Assembly (NCBI RefSeq): GCF_014191055.1
Contig: NZ_JACHWB010000003.1
Span: 493,966 to 557,965 of the forward strand
Origin: Microvirga lupini
GTDB taxonomy: Bacteria; Pseudomonadota; Alphaproteobacteria; Rhizobiales; Beijerinckiaceae
Reading direction: 5' to 3'
Length of the DNA: 64,000 nucleotides
This document shows, piece after piece, positions 16,705 through 25,596 of the stretch. The notes beneath the pieces are model-generated. The model saw nothing but the letters and a program-made list of their open reading frames with translations, searched no databases and was not told the origin of the DNA. The position numbers were made by a program, and so were the translations under genes. The number at the start of each line of letters is the position of its first letter. Position 1 is the stretch's first letter.

Positions 16705-18024
16705 ATGAGCACCGCCGTCGATATGCCCCGATTCGTCCGCGCCAAGCAGGTGGAGGCTCTACCTCCGCCCAACTTAGCTCGCGGCCCCATCGCGTGGATC
16801 CGGGAGAACCTCTTTTCCGGTCCCTTCAACACGATCCTGACCCTGGTGGTCTTCTACCTCCTCTATGTCAGCGTCCCACCTCTGGTGAAGTTCCTGTTCA
16901 TCGATGCGGTCTGGACCGGCACCGACCGGGCTGCCTGCCGGGCCGATGCCGGCGGCAGCGAGAGCGGCGCCTGCTGGGCCTTCATCTGGGACAAGATCAA
17001 CTACTTCATCTACGGCTCCTACACGATTTCGGAGCGCTGGCGGGTGAACATCTTCTTTGCCCTTCTAGCCGTCGGAGTCGTGTGGCTCCTGTGGCTGAAA
17101 GCGCCGCGCCGGGACCTGGGGGCGGTCTATTTCTTCTGGGTTTTCCCGGTCGTCTCCTACATCCTGCTCACCGGCGGCAACGAAAACTTCGGCGGTCGTT
17201 TCTGGATCGGATTCGCCATCTTCGCCGCGCTGGTGATTGCGCTCTTCGCCTTCTTCGCCGCCCTGCTGAAGGCCTCCATGCGTCCAGCCCTCATTCTGGG
17301 CGGCGGCATCGTGGCGGTGATCGGCATAACGCTGGTCCTGGTCGATTTCGATTTCGGCCTCGCCCATGTGCCGACCTCCCTGTGGGGCGGCGTCCTCGTG
17401 ACCCTGCTGGTGGCCACGGTGGGCATCGTGGTCTCGCTGCCCTTCGGCATCGTGCTGGCTCTCGGGCGGCGCTCGAAGCTGCCGATCGTCAGGATGGCCT
17501 CGGTGATCTTCATCGAATTCGTGCGTGGCGTGCCGCTGATCACGGTTCTGATCATGGCCAACACCATGCTGCCGCTCTTCCTGCCGGGCGACATGACGGT
17601 GGACCGCCTGCTGCGGCCTCTCATCGGTACCGCGCTTTTCGCCTCCGCCTACATGGCCGAGGTGGTGCGCGGTGGTCTTCAGGCCATGCCGAAGGGGCAG
17701 TACGAAGGTGCGATGTCGCTGGGCCTCAACTACCCGCAGATGATGTCCCTCATCATCCTGCCGCAGGCCCTGCGCATCGTGATCCCCGGCATCGTGAACA
17801 CCTTCATTGGCCTGTTCAAGGACACGTCGCTGGTGGCCATCGTGGGCATCTTCGATCTGGTCAAGACCATCGAAGCCTCCCGCATCGATCCGAACTGGGC
17901 GGCCCCCACCATCGGCATCACGGGGTATGCCTTCGCGGCCCTGTTCTACTTCGTCTTCTGCTTTGGCATGTCGCGATACTCACTCGGGGTCGAGCGGCGC
18001 CTTGCGGCTGGTCAGAAACGGTAA
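16705..18024 (+). CDS. aapM: Amino-acid ABC transporter permease AapM
   Basis: Second permease subunit, 439 residues, multispanning. The EAA loop EGAMSLGLNYPQMMSLIILP is near residues 334-353. Between the first two membrane segments is an unusual loop with four Cys or acidic residues (GTDRAACRADAGGSESGACW) that also occurs in AapM-type proteins. It follows aapQ by 8 bases with GGAG before the ATG, and ends 6 bases before aapP. It forms the membrane channel with AapQ. Confidence 0.92.
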   Translation: MSTAVDMPRFVRAKQVEALPPPNLARGPIAWIRENLFSGPFNTILTLVVFYLLYVSVPPLVKFLFIDAVWTGTDRAACRADAGGSESGACWAFIWDKINYFIYGSYTISERWRVNIFFALLAVGVVWLLWLKAPRRDLGAVYFFWVFPVVSYILLTGGNENFGGRFWIGFAIFAALVIALFAFFAALLKASMRPALILGGGIVAVIGITLVLVDFDFGLAHVPTSLWGGVLVTLLVATVGIVVSLPFGIVLALGRRSKLPIVRMASVIFIEFVRGVPLITVLIMANTMLPLFLPGDMTVDRLLRPLIGTALFASAYMAEVVRGGLQAMPKGQYEGAMSLGLNYPQMMSLIILPQALRIVIPGIVNTFIGLFKDTSLVAIVGIFDLVKTIEASRIDPNWAAPTIGITGYAFAALFYFVFCFGMSRYSLGVERRLAAGQKR

Positions 18025-18030
18025 ACATTC

Positions 18031-18819
18031 ATGGCAACGACAATGTCAGCTCAGCAAATTTCCTCCGCCACGATCGACCCGAAGGCTCAGCCCGCCATCG
18101 AGATGATCGACGTCCACAAATGGTACGGCGAGTTCCATGTTCTGCGGGACATCAACCTGAACGTACGGCGCGGCGAGCGCATCGTGATCTGCGGGCCCTC
18201 GGGCTCGGGCAAGTCCACGATGATCCGCTGCATCAATCGGCTCGAGGAGCATCAGAAGGGTCGGATCATCGTCGACGGCGTCGAGCTGCTGGACGATCTC
18301 AAGCGCATCGACGAGGTGCGTCGGGATGTCGGCATGGTATTCCAGCACTTCAACCTCTTCCCGCATCTGACGATCTTGGAAAACTGCACGCTGGCTCCGA
18401 TCTGGGTGAAGAAGATGCCCAAGAAGGAGGCCGAAGAGGTCGCCATGCACTACCTGACCCGGGTGAAGATCCCGGAGCAGGCGAACAAGTATCCGGGCCA
18501 GCTCTCAGGCGGTCAGCAGCAGCGCGTCGCCATCGCCCGCTCGCTGTGCATGAGCCCGAAGATCATGCTGTTCGACGAGCCGACCTCGGCGCTGGATCCT
18601 GAGATGGTGAAGGAAGTGCTCGACACCATGGTGGGCTTGGCCGACGAGGGCATGACCATGCTGTGCGTGACCCACGAGATGGGTTTTGCCCGTCAGGTGG
18701 CGGACAGGGTGATCTTCATGGATTACGGACAGATCGTGGAGATGAACACGCCCGACGAGTTCTTCAAGAACCCGCAGCACGAGCGCACGAGGCTCTTCCT
18801 GTCGCAGATCCTGCACTGA
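18031..18819 (+). CDS. aapP: Amino-acid ABC transporter ATP-binding protein AapP
   Basis: ABC ATPase of the polar amino-acid importer, 262 residues. Walker A is GPSGSGKST at about 55-63, the Q-loop [13 protein letters not shown], the signature [14 protein letters not shown], Walker [14 protein letters not shown] and the switch His in CVTHEMGF. It is the last gene of aapJQMP and is followed by a strong terminator. The N-terminal 22 residues are variable; a second in-frame ATG (residue 5) is possible. It powers the AapQM channel on the cytoplasmic face. Confidence 0.95.
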   Translation: MATTMSAQQISSATIDPKAQPAIEMIDVHKWYGEFHVLRDINLNVRRGERIVICGPSGSGKSTMIRCINRLEEHQKGRIIVDGVELLDDLKRIDEVRRDVGMVFQHFNLFPHLTILENCTLAPIWVKKMPKKEAEEVAMHYLTRVKIPEQANKYPGQLSGGQQQRVAIARSLCMSPKIMLFDEPTSALDPEMVKEVLDTMVGLADEGMTMLCVTHEMGFARQVADRVIFMDYGQIVEMNTPDEFFKNPQHERTRLFLSQILH

Positions 18820-18840
18820 GGCGGAATCCACAACATGATA

Positions 18841-18869
18841 AAGGCCCCGAGCGATCTCGGGGCCTTTTT
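18841..18869 (+). terminator. Rho-independent terminator of the aap operon
   Basis: A perfect 11-bp stem, AAGGCCCCGAG (18841-18851) and CTCGGGGCCTT (18856-18866), with a 4-base loop continues into TTT. It lies 22 bases after the aapP stop and before the convergent sseA gene. Confidence 0.92.
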
Positions 18870-18894
18870 GTTTCCGAGGCTGTAATCGAGAGCC

Positions 18895-19749
18895 TCAACG
18901 CTTCTCCGCCGGCCCTGTCGCGACGGGCAGATCTTCCCGTACGCCCCATTCCGCCCAGGAACCATCATAGATTCCCTGGATCGGGCGGCCCGCAACCTCG
19001 AAGGCCACACCGAGGATGGCGGCCGAAACGCCGGAGCCGCAGCTCGTGATCACCGGTTTGTCGGGATCGACGCCCGCCTCGGTGATGGCCTTTTCAAGAC
19101 CCGCCTTGTCCTTCAGGCGGCCGTTCTCGACGATGCGGTCGAAGGGCAGGTTGAGGCTGCCCGGGATGTGTCCCATGCGAAGGCCGGGGCGCGGTTCGGG
19201 AGCCTCGCCCTTGAAGCGGTCGGCCGGGCGCGCATCGACGACCTGAGCCGTCTTCGATTGCAGGGATTGCTGTACGGCCGCTGCATCTGCAACGACGGAT
19301 GCGTTGAAGTCGGGCGTGAAGGTGCGGGGAGCCCGGGGCTTTTCCGGTCCGGTCTCGACGGGCCGTCCTTCCGCCTTCCAGGCAGGAAAGCCGCCCTCGA
19401 GAATCGAGACGTTGTGCGCCCCAAAGGCCTGGAAGGTCCAGCGGACGCGCGGGGCCGAGAAGAGGCCGGCGCCATCGTAGACCACGATGGTCATGTCCTG
19501 GCTGATTCCCAACGCGCCGACAGCCTTCGCGAAGTCCTCGGGCGCGGGCAGCATGTGGGGCAGAGACGACGAGCTGTCCTTCACGGTGTCGATGTCGAAG
19601 CGCACCGCGCCGGGGATATGGCCTGCGACGTACTCGGCCTGCGGATCGCGATTCTGCGTCGGCAGGTACCAGGAGCCGTCTACGACCACGAGATTCGGAT
19701 CGTTCAGATTCTCCTGCAGCCAGGCGGTTGATACGAAGGGTTGAGGCAT
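18895..19749 (-). CDS. sseA: 3-Mercaptopyruvate sulfurtransferase
   Basis: Two-domain rhodanese-fold enzyme that transfers sulfur from 3-mercaptopyruvate to thiols or cyanide. The 284-residue length is typical. The active Cys is at about 237 in CGSGVSA, the CGSGV[TS] loop that marks mercaptopyruvate over thiosulfate sulfurtransferases (CRKGVT). The inactive N-terminal domain has DGSWYLP, AGHIPGAVRFDID and VYDGAGLFSAPR. An AlaX-type gene lies just upstream on the same strand (30 bases), so the two may be cotranscribed. Confidence 0.92.
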   Translation of the reverse strand: MPQPFVSTAWLQENLNDPNLVVVDGSWYLPTQNRDPQAEYVAGHIPGAVRFDIDTVKDSSSSLPHMLPAPEDFAKAVGALGISQDMTIVVYDGAGLFSAPRVRWTFQAFGAHNVSILEGGFPAWKAEGRPVETGPEKPRAPRTFTPDFNASVVADAAAVQQSLQSKTAQVVDARPADRFKGEAPEPRPGLRMGHIPGSLNLPFDRIVENGRLKDKAGLEKAITEAGVDPDKPVITSCGSGVSAAILGVAFEVAGRPIQGIYDGSWAEWGVREDLPVATGPAEKR

Positions 19750-19779
19750 GGGCCGTTCCTCTTAAGCGAGTGAATGCGT

Positions 19780-20502
19780 TTATTCGGCGAGGGACAGGCG
19801 GACGCGGCGGTTCTGCTTGCCCTTCTTCTCGATGTCGGTGATGACGACCCTGCCGATCTCAGCCGTGCGCCGCACATGGGTGCCGCCGCAGGGCTGAAGA
19901 TCGATCCCTTCGATCTCCACCAGACGCACCCGCCCGGACCCGCGCGGGGGCTTCACCGACATGGTTTTGACGAGGCCGGGATTGGCATCGAGCTCCTCAT
20001 CGGTGATCCAGCGTTCGGTCACGGGAGCATCGCGGGCGACGAGCGCGTTCAGCTTGTCCGTGATCTCGGTTTTGTCGAGGCCCGCATCTGGAATGTCGAA
20101 GTCGAGCCGCCCGTCGCCATCGCCGATAGAGCCGCCGGTGACCGGGTAGGGCAGCACGACGCTGAGCAGATGAAGCGCCGTGTGGACGCGCATGCGCTTG
20201 AGCCGCCGCGGCCAGTCGAGCTGCAGGGTGACGGTCTCGCCTTCCGCCAGCCGTGATGCCACTTCTGTCCCGACCAGATGCGCCACCTGCGAACGGTCGG
20301 CGGCGTAGACGGTGTTCGTGATCTCGATTCTGTCGCCAGTGGCCGCCACGAGGGCACCAACATCGCCCGGCTGCCCGCCGCCCTGGGCATAGAACACCGT
20401 ACGATCGAGAATGACTCCGCCTTCAGGCGTGATCCCGAGGACCCGGGCTTCGCAGGAAGTGGCATAGGCATCGTCGCGGAAAAGCAGTGCAGTGGCGGTC
20501 AT
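19780..20502 (-). CDS. Alanyl-tRNA editing protein, AlaX type
   Basis: Freestanding homologue of the AlaRS editing domain, expected to hydrolyse Ser-tRNA(Ala) or Gly-tRNA(Ala) in the cytoplasm. The 240-residue protein has the zinc motif HTALH at 107-111 and CGGTHV at 205-210 (Cys205, His209), plus FYAQGGGQPGD near residues 37-47. The ATG at 20502 matches the family N-terminus; an upstream extension to 20547 looks spurious. It is longer than the minimal AlaX-S and fits AlaX-M. sseA follows 30 bases downstream. Confidence 0.9.
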   Translation of the reverse strand: MTATALLFRDDAYATSCEARVLGITPEGGVILDRTVFYAQGGGQPGDVGALVAATGDRIEITNTVYAADRSQVAHLVGTEVASRLAEGETVTLQLDWPRRLKRMRVHTALHLLSVVLPYPVTGGSIGDGDGRLDFDIPDAGLDKTEITDKLNALVARDAPVTERWITDEELDANPGLVKTMSVKPPRGSGRVRLVEIEGIDLQPCGGTHVRRTAEIGRVVITDIEKKGKQNRRVRLSLAE

Positions 20503-20583
20503 GAGCGTCTCAACTGATGAAAAGGCGAGGGGCGATGCTGACGGCAACGGGCGCGGCGGGTCAAGCCACTCCCTTCGTTGAGG

Positions 20584-22065
20584 TCAGGCGGAGAGTTCGG
20601 ATTCCATGTCTCGCAGGCTGCGAAAGGCCTCAAGGGCACGCCCCCGTGCCGGTCCATGGGGAACAATAGGTTCCGGATAGGTCTCGCCGAGATCGATACC
20701 CGCCTCACGGAGGATCGTAGGCGAGGCCTCCCAGGGCTTGTGGATGAAGGCCGGCGGCAACCGCGAGAGTTCCGGCACGAAGGTTCGAATGTAATCCCCC
20801 TTGGGGTCGAACTTCTCGCCCTGGGTTACCGGGTTGAAGATCCGGTGGAAGGGGGCTGAGTCCGGTCCGGAGCCCGAAATCCACTGCCAGCTGAAGGCGT
20901 TGTTGGCCGGATCCGCATCGACGAGCGTGTTCCAGAACCATGCCTCGCCCTGCCGCCAGTCGGTCAGCAGGTGTTTCACCAGGAAGGAGGCGGTGATCAT
21001 GCGCACCCGGTTGTGCATCCAGCCCGTCTGCCAGAGCTGGCGCATGCCGGCATCGACAATCGGGTAGCCGGTGAGGCCTCTTTGCCAGGCCTTGAGAGCG
21101 TTTTGATCCTGATTCCAGGGGAAGTTGTCGAACCGGCTGCTGTGCGGCCTGTCCGGCAGGTGTGGGTAATAATGGAGCAGCTGGTAGGTGAAGTCGCGCC
21201 AGGCGATCTCGCTCAGGAACTTCTCCGCATCCAGTCCCAGGCTGGGCTCGGCGGCAACCGCATTCATGACCGAATGCCAAACTTGTCGTGGGCTGATTTC
21301 CCCGAAGCGCAGATGCGGGGACAGGCGCGAGCTCCCTTCCTGCGAGGGCCGATCCCGCCGCTCGGCATAGCCCTTCAGGCCTGTCTCGACGAACCGGGAG
21401 AGACGGGCTTGAGCCGCATGCTCGCCCCGCTGCCATACTTGCCTCATCCCACCGGCCCAATCGGGGGCTGAAGGTTCGAGGCCTAGCTCCGTCAACGGAA
21501 CGGCCTGATCGAGGATCGACCGGGCCCAGACACCACCTAGCAGCCGCCGGGCTGCCGGAAGCGGAGGCTGGATGGACCGGGCATTCACGGCCCGAAGATA
21601 AGGGGTGAAGACCTGGAAAGGCCTGCCGGCCTGGTTCGTGATCTCCCAGGGTTCGTGCAGGAGGCGGCCATTAAAGCTGTGAGCTTTGATGCCGCGATCC
21701 GCCAGACGCGCCTTGATCGCGCTGTCCACGGCGATCTCGGCCGCGCCATAGCGTCGGTTCCAGTAGATGGCCGAGGCGCCGGTTGCCTGCACGACAGTGT
21801 CTACAGCTTCAAGGGCGGAGCCTCTGAGAAGGAGAAGCCTCAAGCCGGCCTGCTCCAAAGCGTCATTGAGCGACTTCAGCGACCCGTGCAGCCACCAGCG
21901 AGCCGCGCCTCCGAGCCGCCGAATTCCCTTCGACTCCTCATCAAACACGTAGAAGCATAGAACCTGCGACCCGGTGGCTGCCGCCGCAGCAAGGGCAGGG
22001 TTGTCACTCAGGCGATGATCGTCGCGAAACCAGACCAAGACCGGTGAAGATGAATCGGTGCTCAT
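20584..22065 (-). CDS. phrB: Deoxyribodipyrimidine photo-lyase
   Basis: Class I cyclobutane pyrimidine dimer photolyase using FAD and light to repair UV damage. The 493-residue protein begins with an antenna-domain Rossmann motif VLVWFRDDHRLSDNPAL. The C-terminal FAD domain has SRLSPHLRFGEISPRQ, WRDFTYQLLHYYPH, GYPIVDAGMRQLWQTGWMHN and the WFWNTLVDADPANNAFSWQW segment (as landmarks), including the conserved Trp and Asn residues around the lesion pocket. The start at 22065 gives the normal N-terminus. It sits alone, 82 bases from tRNA-Asn on the same strand. Confidence 0.94.
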   Translation of the reverse strand: MSTDSSSPVLVWFRDDHRLSDNPALAAAAATGSQVLCFYVFDEESKGIRRLGGAARWWLHGSLKSLNDALEQAGLRLLLLRGSALEAVDTVVQATGASAIYWNRRYGAAEIAVDSAIKARLADRGIKAHSFNGRLLHEPWEITNQAGRPFQVFTPYLRAVNARSIQPPLPAARRLLGGVWARSILDQAVPLTELGLEPSAPDWAGGMRQVWQRGEHAAQARLSRFVETGLKGYAERRDRPSQEGSSRLSPHLRFGEISPRQVWHSVMNAVAAEPSLGLDAEKFLSEIAWRDFTYQLLHYYPHLPDRPHSSRFDNFPWNQDQNALKAWQRGLTGYPIVDAGMRQLWQTGWMHNRVRMITASFLVKHLLTDWRQGEAWFWNTLVDADPANNAFSWQWISGSGPDSAPFHRIFNPVTQGEKFDPKGDYIRTFVPELSRLPPAFIHKPWEASPTILREAGIDLGETYPEPIVPHGPARGRALEAFRSLRDMESELSA

Positions 22066-22147
22066 GCGGGCACAATACAGCTGCGCTTTAAACGCGCGAC
22101 TGATGACCGCCGAGATCGCCAAGATTTGATTGGGGAGGAGAGAAGGT

Positions 22148-22222
22148 TGGCTCCGGCGGTAGGATTCGAACCTACGACCAACGGATTAACAGTCCGCTGC
22201 GCTACCGCTGCGCCACGCCGGA
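22148..22222 (-). tRNA. tRNA-Asn (GTT)
   Basis: A 75-base minus-strand cloverleaf with acceptor stem TCCGGCG/CGCCGGA, discriminator G and encoded CCA (22148-22150). The D arm has GCGCAGCGGTAGCGC, the anticodon loop reads CTGTTAA giving GTT, and the T arm has GTAGG TTCGAAT CCTAC. All four stems pair. Anticodon GTT decodes Asn. Confidence 0.98.
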
Positions 22223-22433
22223 ATAAGCCTAACCTCCAAAGAAGCTAATCTTTAGAGCTTCTTGAGCGCCGCGGCGTCTACAAAGACCGTTCCCCGGCGA
22301 GGTGGGAGGCATATAGCACGGGTTTCAGGCGTTGCAACCCCCTTCTTGGTGCGCCGGAGGTCAAAAGGGCCTGTTGCTCTTTGAGGGGACGCTTGCTATG
22401 GAGCAGCCGTCGCGTTCGCGGCACGCCCCGGAT

Positions 22434-22507
22434 GGCCTCGTGGCGGAGTGGTTACGCAGAGGACTGCAAATCCTTGCACCCCGGTTCGATTCCGGGCGAG
22501 GCCTCCA
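22434..22507 (+). tRNA. tRNA-Cys (GCA)
   Basis: A 74-base cloverleaf with acceptor stem GGCCTCG/CGAGGCC, discriminator T and encoded CCA (22505-22507). The anticodon loop CTGCAAA gives GCA, which decodes Cys. The T arm is CCCGG TTCGATT CCGGG. The methyltransferase gene begins 22 bases after its 3' end, so the two may share a primary transcript. Confidence 0.98.
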
Positions 22508-22529
22508 ACAATTTCTAAAGGCACTGTCG

Positions 22530-23192
22530 ATGGTCGATTTCGCTCAAGCGCGCCGTATCATGGTTGATGGCCAGCTGCGCACTTTCGATGTGAACGACAT
22601 CCCTCTTCTTGACGCCATGGATTCAGTGCCGCGCGAGCTGTTCGTGCTGCCGGGCCGTGAAGAGTTGGCCTATATCGATCAGGATGTTCTCGTCGGCGAC
22701 GGTGCCGAGCGGCGCTACATGCTCTCCCCAATGATCCTGGGACGTCTGATTCAGGCTCTCGGGATCGAAGCAGGGGATCGTGTTCTCGACGTCGCCTGCG
22801 GCCGGGGCTACGCCTCGGCGGTGTTCAGTGAGCTTGGAGCGCAGGTGACAGCGGTTGAGGCCGACGATGCTCTCGCCAATGCCGCACGCCAGAGCCTGAG
22901 CGCCGCTGGCGCAGGGAACGTCACTGTTGTGACAGGCCCCCTGGAGCAGGGACATGCGGGCAATGCTCCCTATGATGCCATTCTCATCAACGGCGCTGTG
23001 GAGGTTCGCCCGGAGGCGCTGCTCCATCAGCTGGCCGAGGGTGGACGTCTGGCCTGCGTGAAGGGCCGCGGGCGCGCTGCCCGTGCGACCCTCTATGTGC
23101 GCACGGGCGATGCGATCGGCGAACGCGCCTTGTTCGAAGCAGCCGCTCCCCTGCTGGCTCCCTTCGTTCAGGTCCCGGGCTTCACGTTCTAA
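22530..23192 (+). CDS. Protein-L-isoaspartate O-methyltransferase family protein
   Basis: SAM-dependent methyltransferase of the PCMT family, which repairs isoaspartyl residues in damaged proteins. The 220-residue protein has the PCMT N-terminus ARRIMVDGQLRTFDVND, SAM motif I VLDVACGRGYAS at about 85-96, and VEADDALA after it. The second family motif, usually PYDAIIV..A, is PYDAILINGAVE. The true start is 22530, after AAAGG; the same frame is open upstream only because it crosses tRNA-Cys. It lies directly before tolC, an arrangement seen in other Hyphomicrobiales. The branch is divergent from E. coli Pcm, so the exact substrate is less certain. Confidence 0.85.
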   Translation: MVDFAQARRIMVDGQLRTFDVNDIPLLDAMDSVPRELFVLPGREELAYIDQDVLVGDGAERRYMLSPMILGRLIQALGIEAGDRVLDVACGRGYASAVFSELGAQVTAVEADDALANAARQSLSAAGAGNVTVVTGPLEQGHAGNAPYDAILINGAVEVRPEALLHQLAEGGRLACVKGRGRAARATLYVRTGDAIGERALFEAAAPLLAPFVQVPGFTF

Positions 23193-23378
23193 TCCTTTCC
23201 AAATCCTTTATTTCCCGGTTTTGGGGTGTCGCTTTTTTGCGCCACCCAGGCGCAAAAATGGAATTGAGGGCAGCGCGTTATTGCCGACTCGATTCCCTTG
23301 GGTATTGTTGCGCTTTGAGTCGGAACGATTTCTAAAAATGACGCCGATGGCGGTCGGCGGCTTTGAATCGGTGGGCAG

Positions 23379-24791
23379 GTGCGCGTGAACGAAAAGAAAT
23401 CCAAGAGGACGTATCGCTTGCTCTTTGGGGCGATGACCTCGGTCCTCGTGCTGGCGGGCGCCGGTGGGGTGTCGGCGGAGACCCTGGAGAGCGCCCTGGC
23501 GCGCGCCTATGGCAACAACCCCGAATTGAACGCCCAGCGGGCCAGCGTCCGGGTCCGTGACGAGGACGTCGCGCAGGCCAAGTCGGGTTATCGCCCGCGG
23601 ATCAATGCAACGGCGGATTATGGCCAGACCTACACGGATGCCACCCGGCAGGGCGTGTTTGGCGGATCCACGAGAAACAATAACATCATCACCCCACGGG
23701 GCTTCGGGGTCGAGATCAATCAGTCGATCTTCGATGGGTTTCAGACCAGCAACCGCGTCCGCGCGGCCGAATCCGGGGTGCTCGGCTCGAGGGAGCAGCT
23801 GAACACATCCGAGCAGAGCGTGCTGCTCGATGCCGCGACCGCCTATATGGATGTCCTGCGGGATACGGCCATCCTCGACCTGCAGCGCAACAACGTCGAG
23901 GTCATCGACGAGCAGTTGCGGCAGACGCGGGACCGCTTCAATGTCGGCGAAGTGACCCGGACTGACGTGGCTCAGGCGGAGGCACGCCTTGCAGCGTCCC
24001 GGTCCGAGGCGAGCTTGGCTGAGGCCAACCTGCGCAACAGCATTGCCGTCTATCGTCAGGTCGTCGGTGTCGAGCCGCAGCAGCTGGCGCCGGGACGTCC
24101 CCTGGACAGCCTGACTCCGCGTTCGGTCGATGCGGCCGTAAGGGTCGCTCTGAACGAGCATCCGGCGATCAAGGCACGCCAGCATGCGGTGGATGTGGCC
24201 GAGTTGCAGGTGAAGGTGGCCCAGGGTGCTCTTGCGCCGCAACTGGGCGTCGCAGGCTCCGTGGACCAGCGCTATTCCAGCCAGTCGGCTGGAGATCAAA
24301 CGTTTTCCGCCTCCGTAGTCGCCCGGCTGACGGTTCCGATCTACGAGGGCGGTCAGGTTTATTCGGCCACCAGGCAGGCCAAGGAAGAGGCCGGACAGCG
24401 CCGCCTTGAGGCTGACTCGGTCCGGGACCAGGTTCGCGCTGCCGTGCAGTCGTCCTGGGGACGGCTAGAGGCTGCCCGGGCGCAGATCCAGGCTGCTCAG
24501 GCGCAGATCGATGCGGCTGAAACCGCACTCAGCGGCGTACGTGAGGAGGCCCGTGTCGGCCAGCGCACGACCCTCGACGTGCTGAACGCCCAGCAGGAAC
24601 TCCTGACGGCGCGTGTGAATCTCATCCAGGCCCAGCGCGACCGTGTGGTTGCCTCCTACAGCCTCGTCAATGCCATGGGGCGGCTCAACTCGCGTGCTCT
24701 GGCCTTGAAGGTGAATCACTATAGCCCGAAGATCCACTACGATCAGGTCAAGGATAAGTGGATCGGTACGTCAACGCCGGATGGTCGTTGA
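23379..24791 (+). CDS. tolC: TolC family outer-membrane channel protein
   Basis: Outer-membrane efflux and type I secretion duct. The 470-residue precursor has a basic N-terminus, a hydrophobic signal core and probable cleavage at VSAE near residue 33. The mature protein has the two-fold internal repeat of TolC: ESALARAYGNNPELNAQRA in the first half and DAAVRVALNEHPAIKARQHAVDVAEL in the second, with long heptad-rich helices (ARLAASRSEASLAEANL; RAQIQAAQAQIDAAETAL). The start is GTG at 23379 or GTG at 23385; GGGCAGG lies just upstream. As a generic TolC it could serve the giant repeat protein at the right edge, which is a guess. Confidence 0.92.
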   Translation: MRVNEKKSKRTYRLLFGAMTSVLVLAGAGGVSAETLESALARAYGNNPELNAQRASVRVRDEDVAQAKSGYRPRINATADYGQTYTDATRQGVFGGSTRNNNIITPRGFGVEINQSIFDGFQTSNRVRAAESGVLGSREQLNTSEQSVLLDAATAYMDVLRDTAILDLQRNNVEVIDEQLRQTRDRFNVGEVTRTDVAQAEARLAASRSEASLAEANLRNSIAVYRQVVGVEPQQLAPGRPLDSLTPRSVDAAVRVALNEHPAIKARQHAVDVAELQVKVAQGALAPQLGVAGSVDQRYSSQSAGDQTFSASVVARLTVPIYEGGQVYSATRQAKEEAGQRRLEADSVRDQVRAAVQSSWGRLEAARAQIQAAQAQIDAAETALSGVREEARVGQRTTLDVLNAQQELLTARVNLIQAQRDRVVASYSLVNAMGRLNSRALALKVNHYSPKIHYDQVKDKWIGTSTPDGR

Positions 24792-24798
24792 TAAGTTT

Positions 24799-24838
24799 CG
24801 GGGCCAGGGCTTTTTAGTTCTGGCCCCGCTTGTTTTGT
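24799..24838 (+). terminator. Rho-independent terminator of tolC
   Basis: Stem GGGGCCAG (24800-24807) and CTGGCCCC (24820-24827), loop of 12, then GCTTGTTTTGT. It begins 9 bases after the tolC stop. Confidence 0.85.
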
Positions 24839-24911
24839 GTAGTCTTGAGTAAAATACTTAACGAACATTCATAAGAATGTGATTCTTGAAGTTTTTGATT
24901 TGGATGCGGCT

Positions 24912-25505
24912 ATGGGTTCATCGAGCCTGAAAGTTAACGAGCCATCGATGGAAGATATTTTGGCTTCCATCAGGCGGATCATCTCCGACGACCAGGAGGT
25001 GCCGTCGCCCGCCGAACCGCAGGAGCCGATGTCCTCACCCCTGAAGAGCGTGCTGGACATTGCGGAAATGCATGTGTCTCCGCTCATCGGCGCGAGCCCC
25101 AATGAGCCGCTAATGGGTCCCTGGAGCCGAGGGGATGCGGCCTTCGACGATTCCCGTCGCGAGGCTGAATTCGACCGGAACGGGAAGTCTTTCGATGCTC
25201 CGGAGGAGCCGACGCCTGCGCCGATCGTCGTCCCTGGCCCGGTCCTCAAGGCCGCTCAAAGCGCGGCCAAGTCCCATCAGCCTGTGGCAGACACGCTCCT
25301 CTCCAGCGAGACCAGTGCTTCGGTGTCAGGCGCTTTCAGCCGCTTGAGCGAGACGGTGAGGCCCGCTCAGCCGCAGACGGTCGAAGACCTGATGAAGGAG
25401 ATGCTGCGGCCGATGCTGAAAGCGTGGCTCGACGACAATCTTCCTTCCCTGGTGGAGCGTCTTGTCCGGGATGAGATCGAGCGTGTGACCCGCTGCCGGG
25501 GTTAA
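24912..25505 (+). CDS. popZ: PopZ-like polar organising protein, DUF2497
   Basis: PopZ forms a polar matrix that anchors the chromosome origin and cell-cycle regulators in alphaproteobacteria. The 197-residue protein has the conserved N-terminal helix EPSMEDILASIRRIISDD, a long acidic, Pro-rich disordered centre, and the C-terminal oligomerisation helices TVEDLMKEMLRPMLKAW and LPSLVERLVRDEIERV. That three-part build is diagnostic. The start at ATG 24912 gives the usual short leader; GTG 24879 is also open. valS follows 91 bases later in the same direction, as in many relatives. Confidence 0.87.
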   Translation: MGSSSLKVNEPSMEDILASIRRIISDDQEVPSPAEPQEPMSSPLKSVLDIAEMHVSPLIGASPNEPLMGPWSRGDAAFDDSRREAEFDRNGKSFDAPEEPTPAPIVVPGPVLKAAQSAAKSHQPVADTLLSSETSASVSGAFSRLSETVRPAQPQTVEDLMKEMLRPMLKAWLDDNLPSLVERLVRDEIERVTRCRG

Positions 25506-25596
25506 GATTGTCTCGCCTCTGTTGACTTCGTCCAATCCGTCCGGTTTGTAGCCCACTTGCTTGCGCGTTTTGCGCGCCAACGGGCCGGTACCTATC

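Noticed and set aside
22332..22530. Possible longer N-terminus of the Pcm-family protein
   Set aside because: The extension translates tRNA-Cys, and the family N-terminus begins at 22530.
23234..23258. Inverted repeat TTTTTGCGCC/GGCGCAAAAA between the Pcm-family gene and tolC
   Set aside because: In either direction the stem is followed by A, not T, so it is not a rho-independent terminator; no other role is clear.
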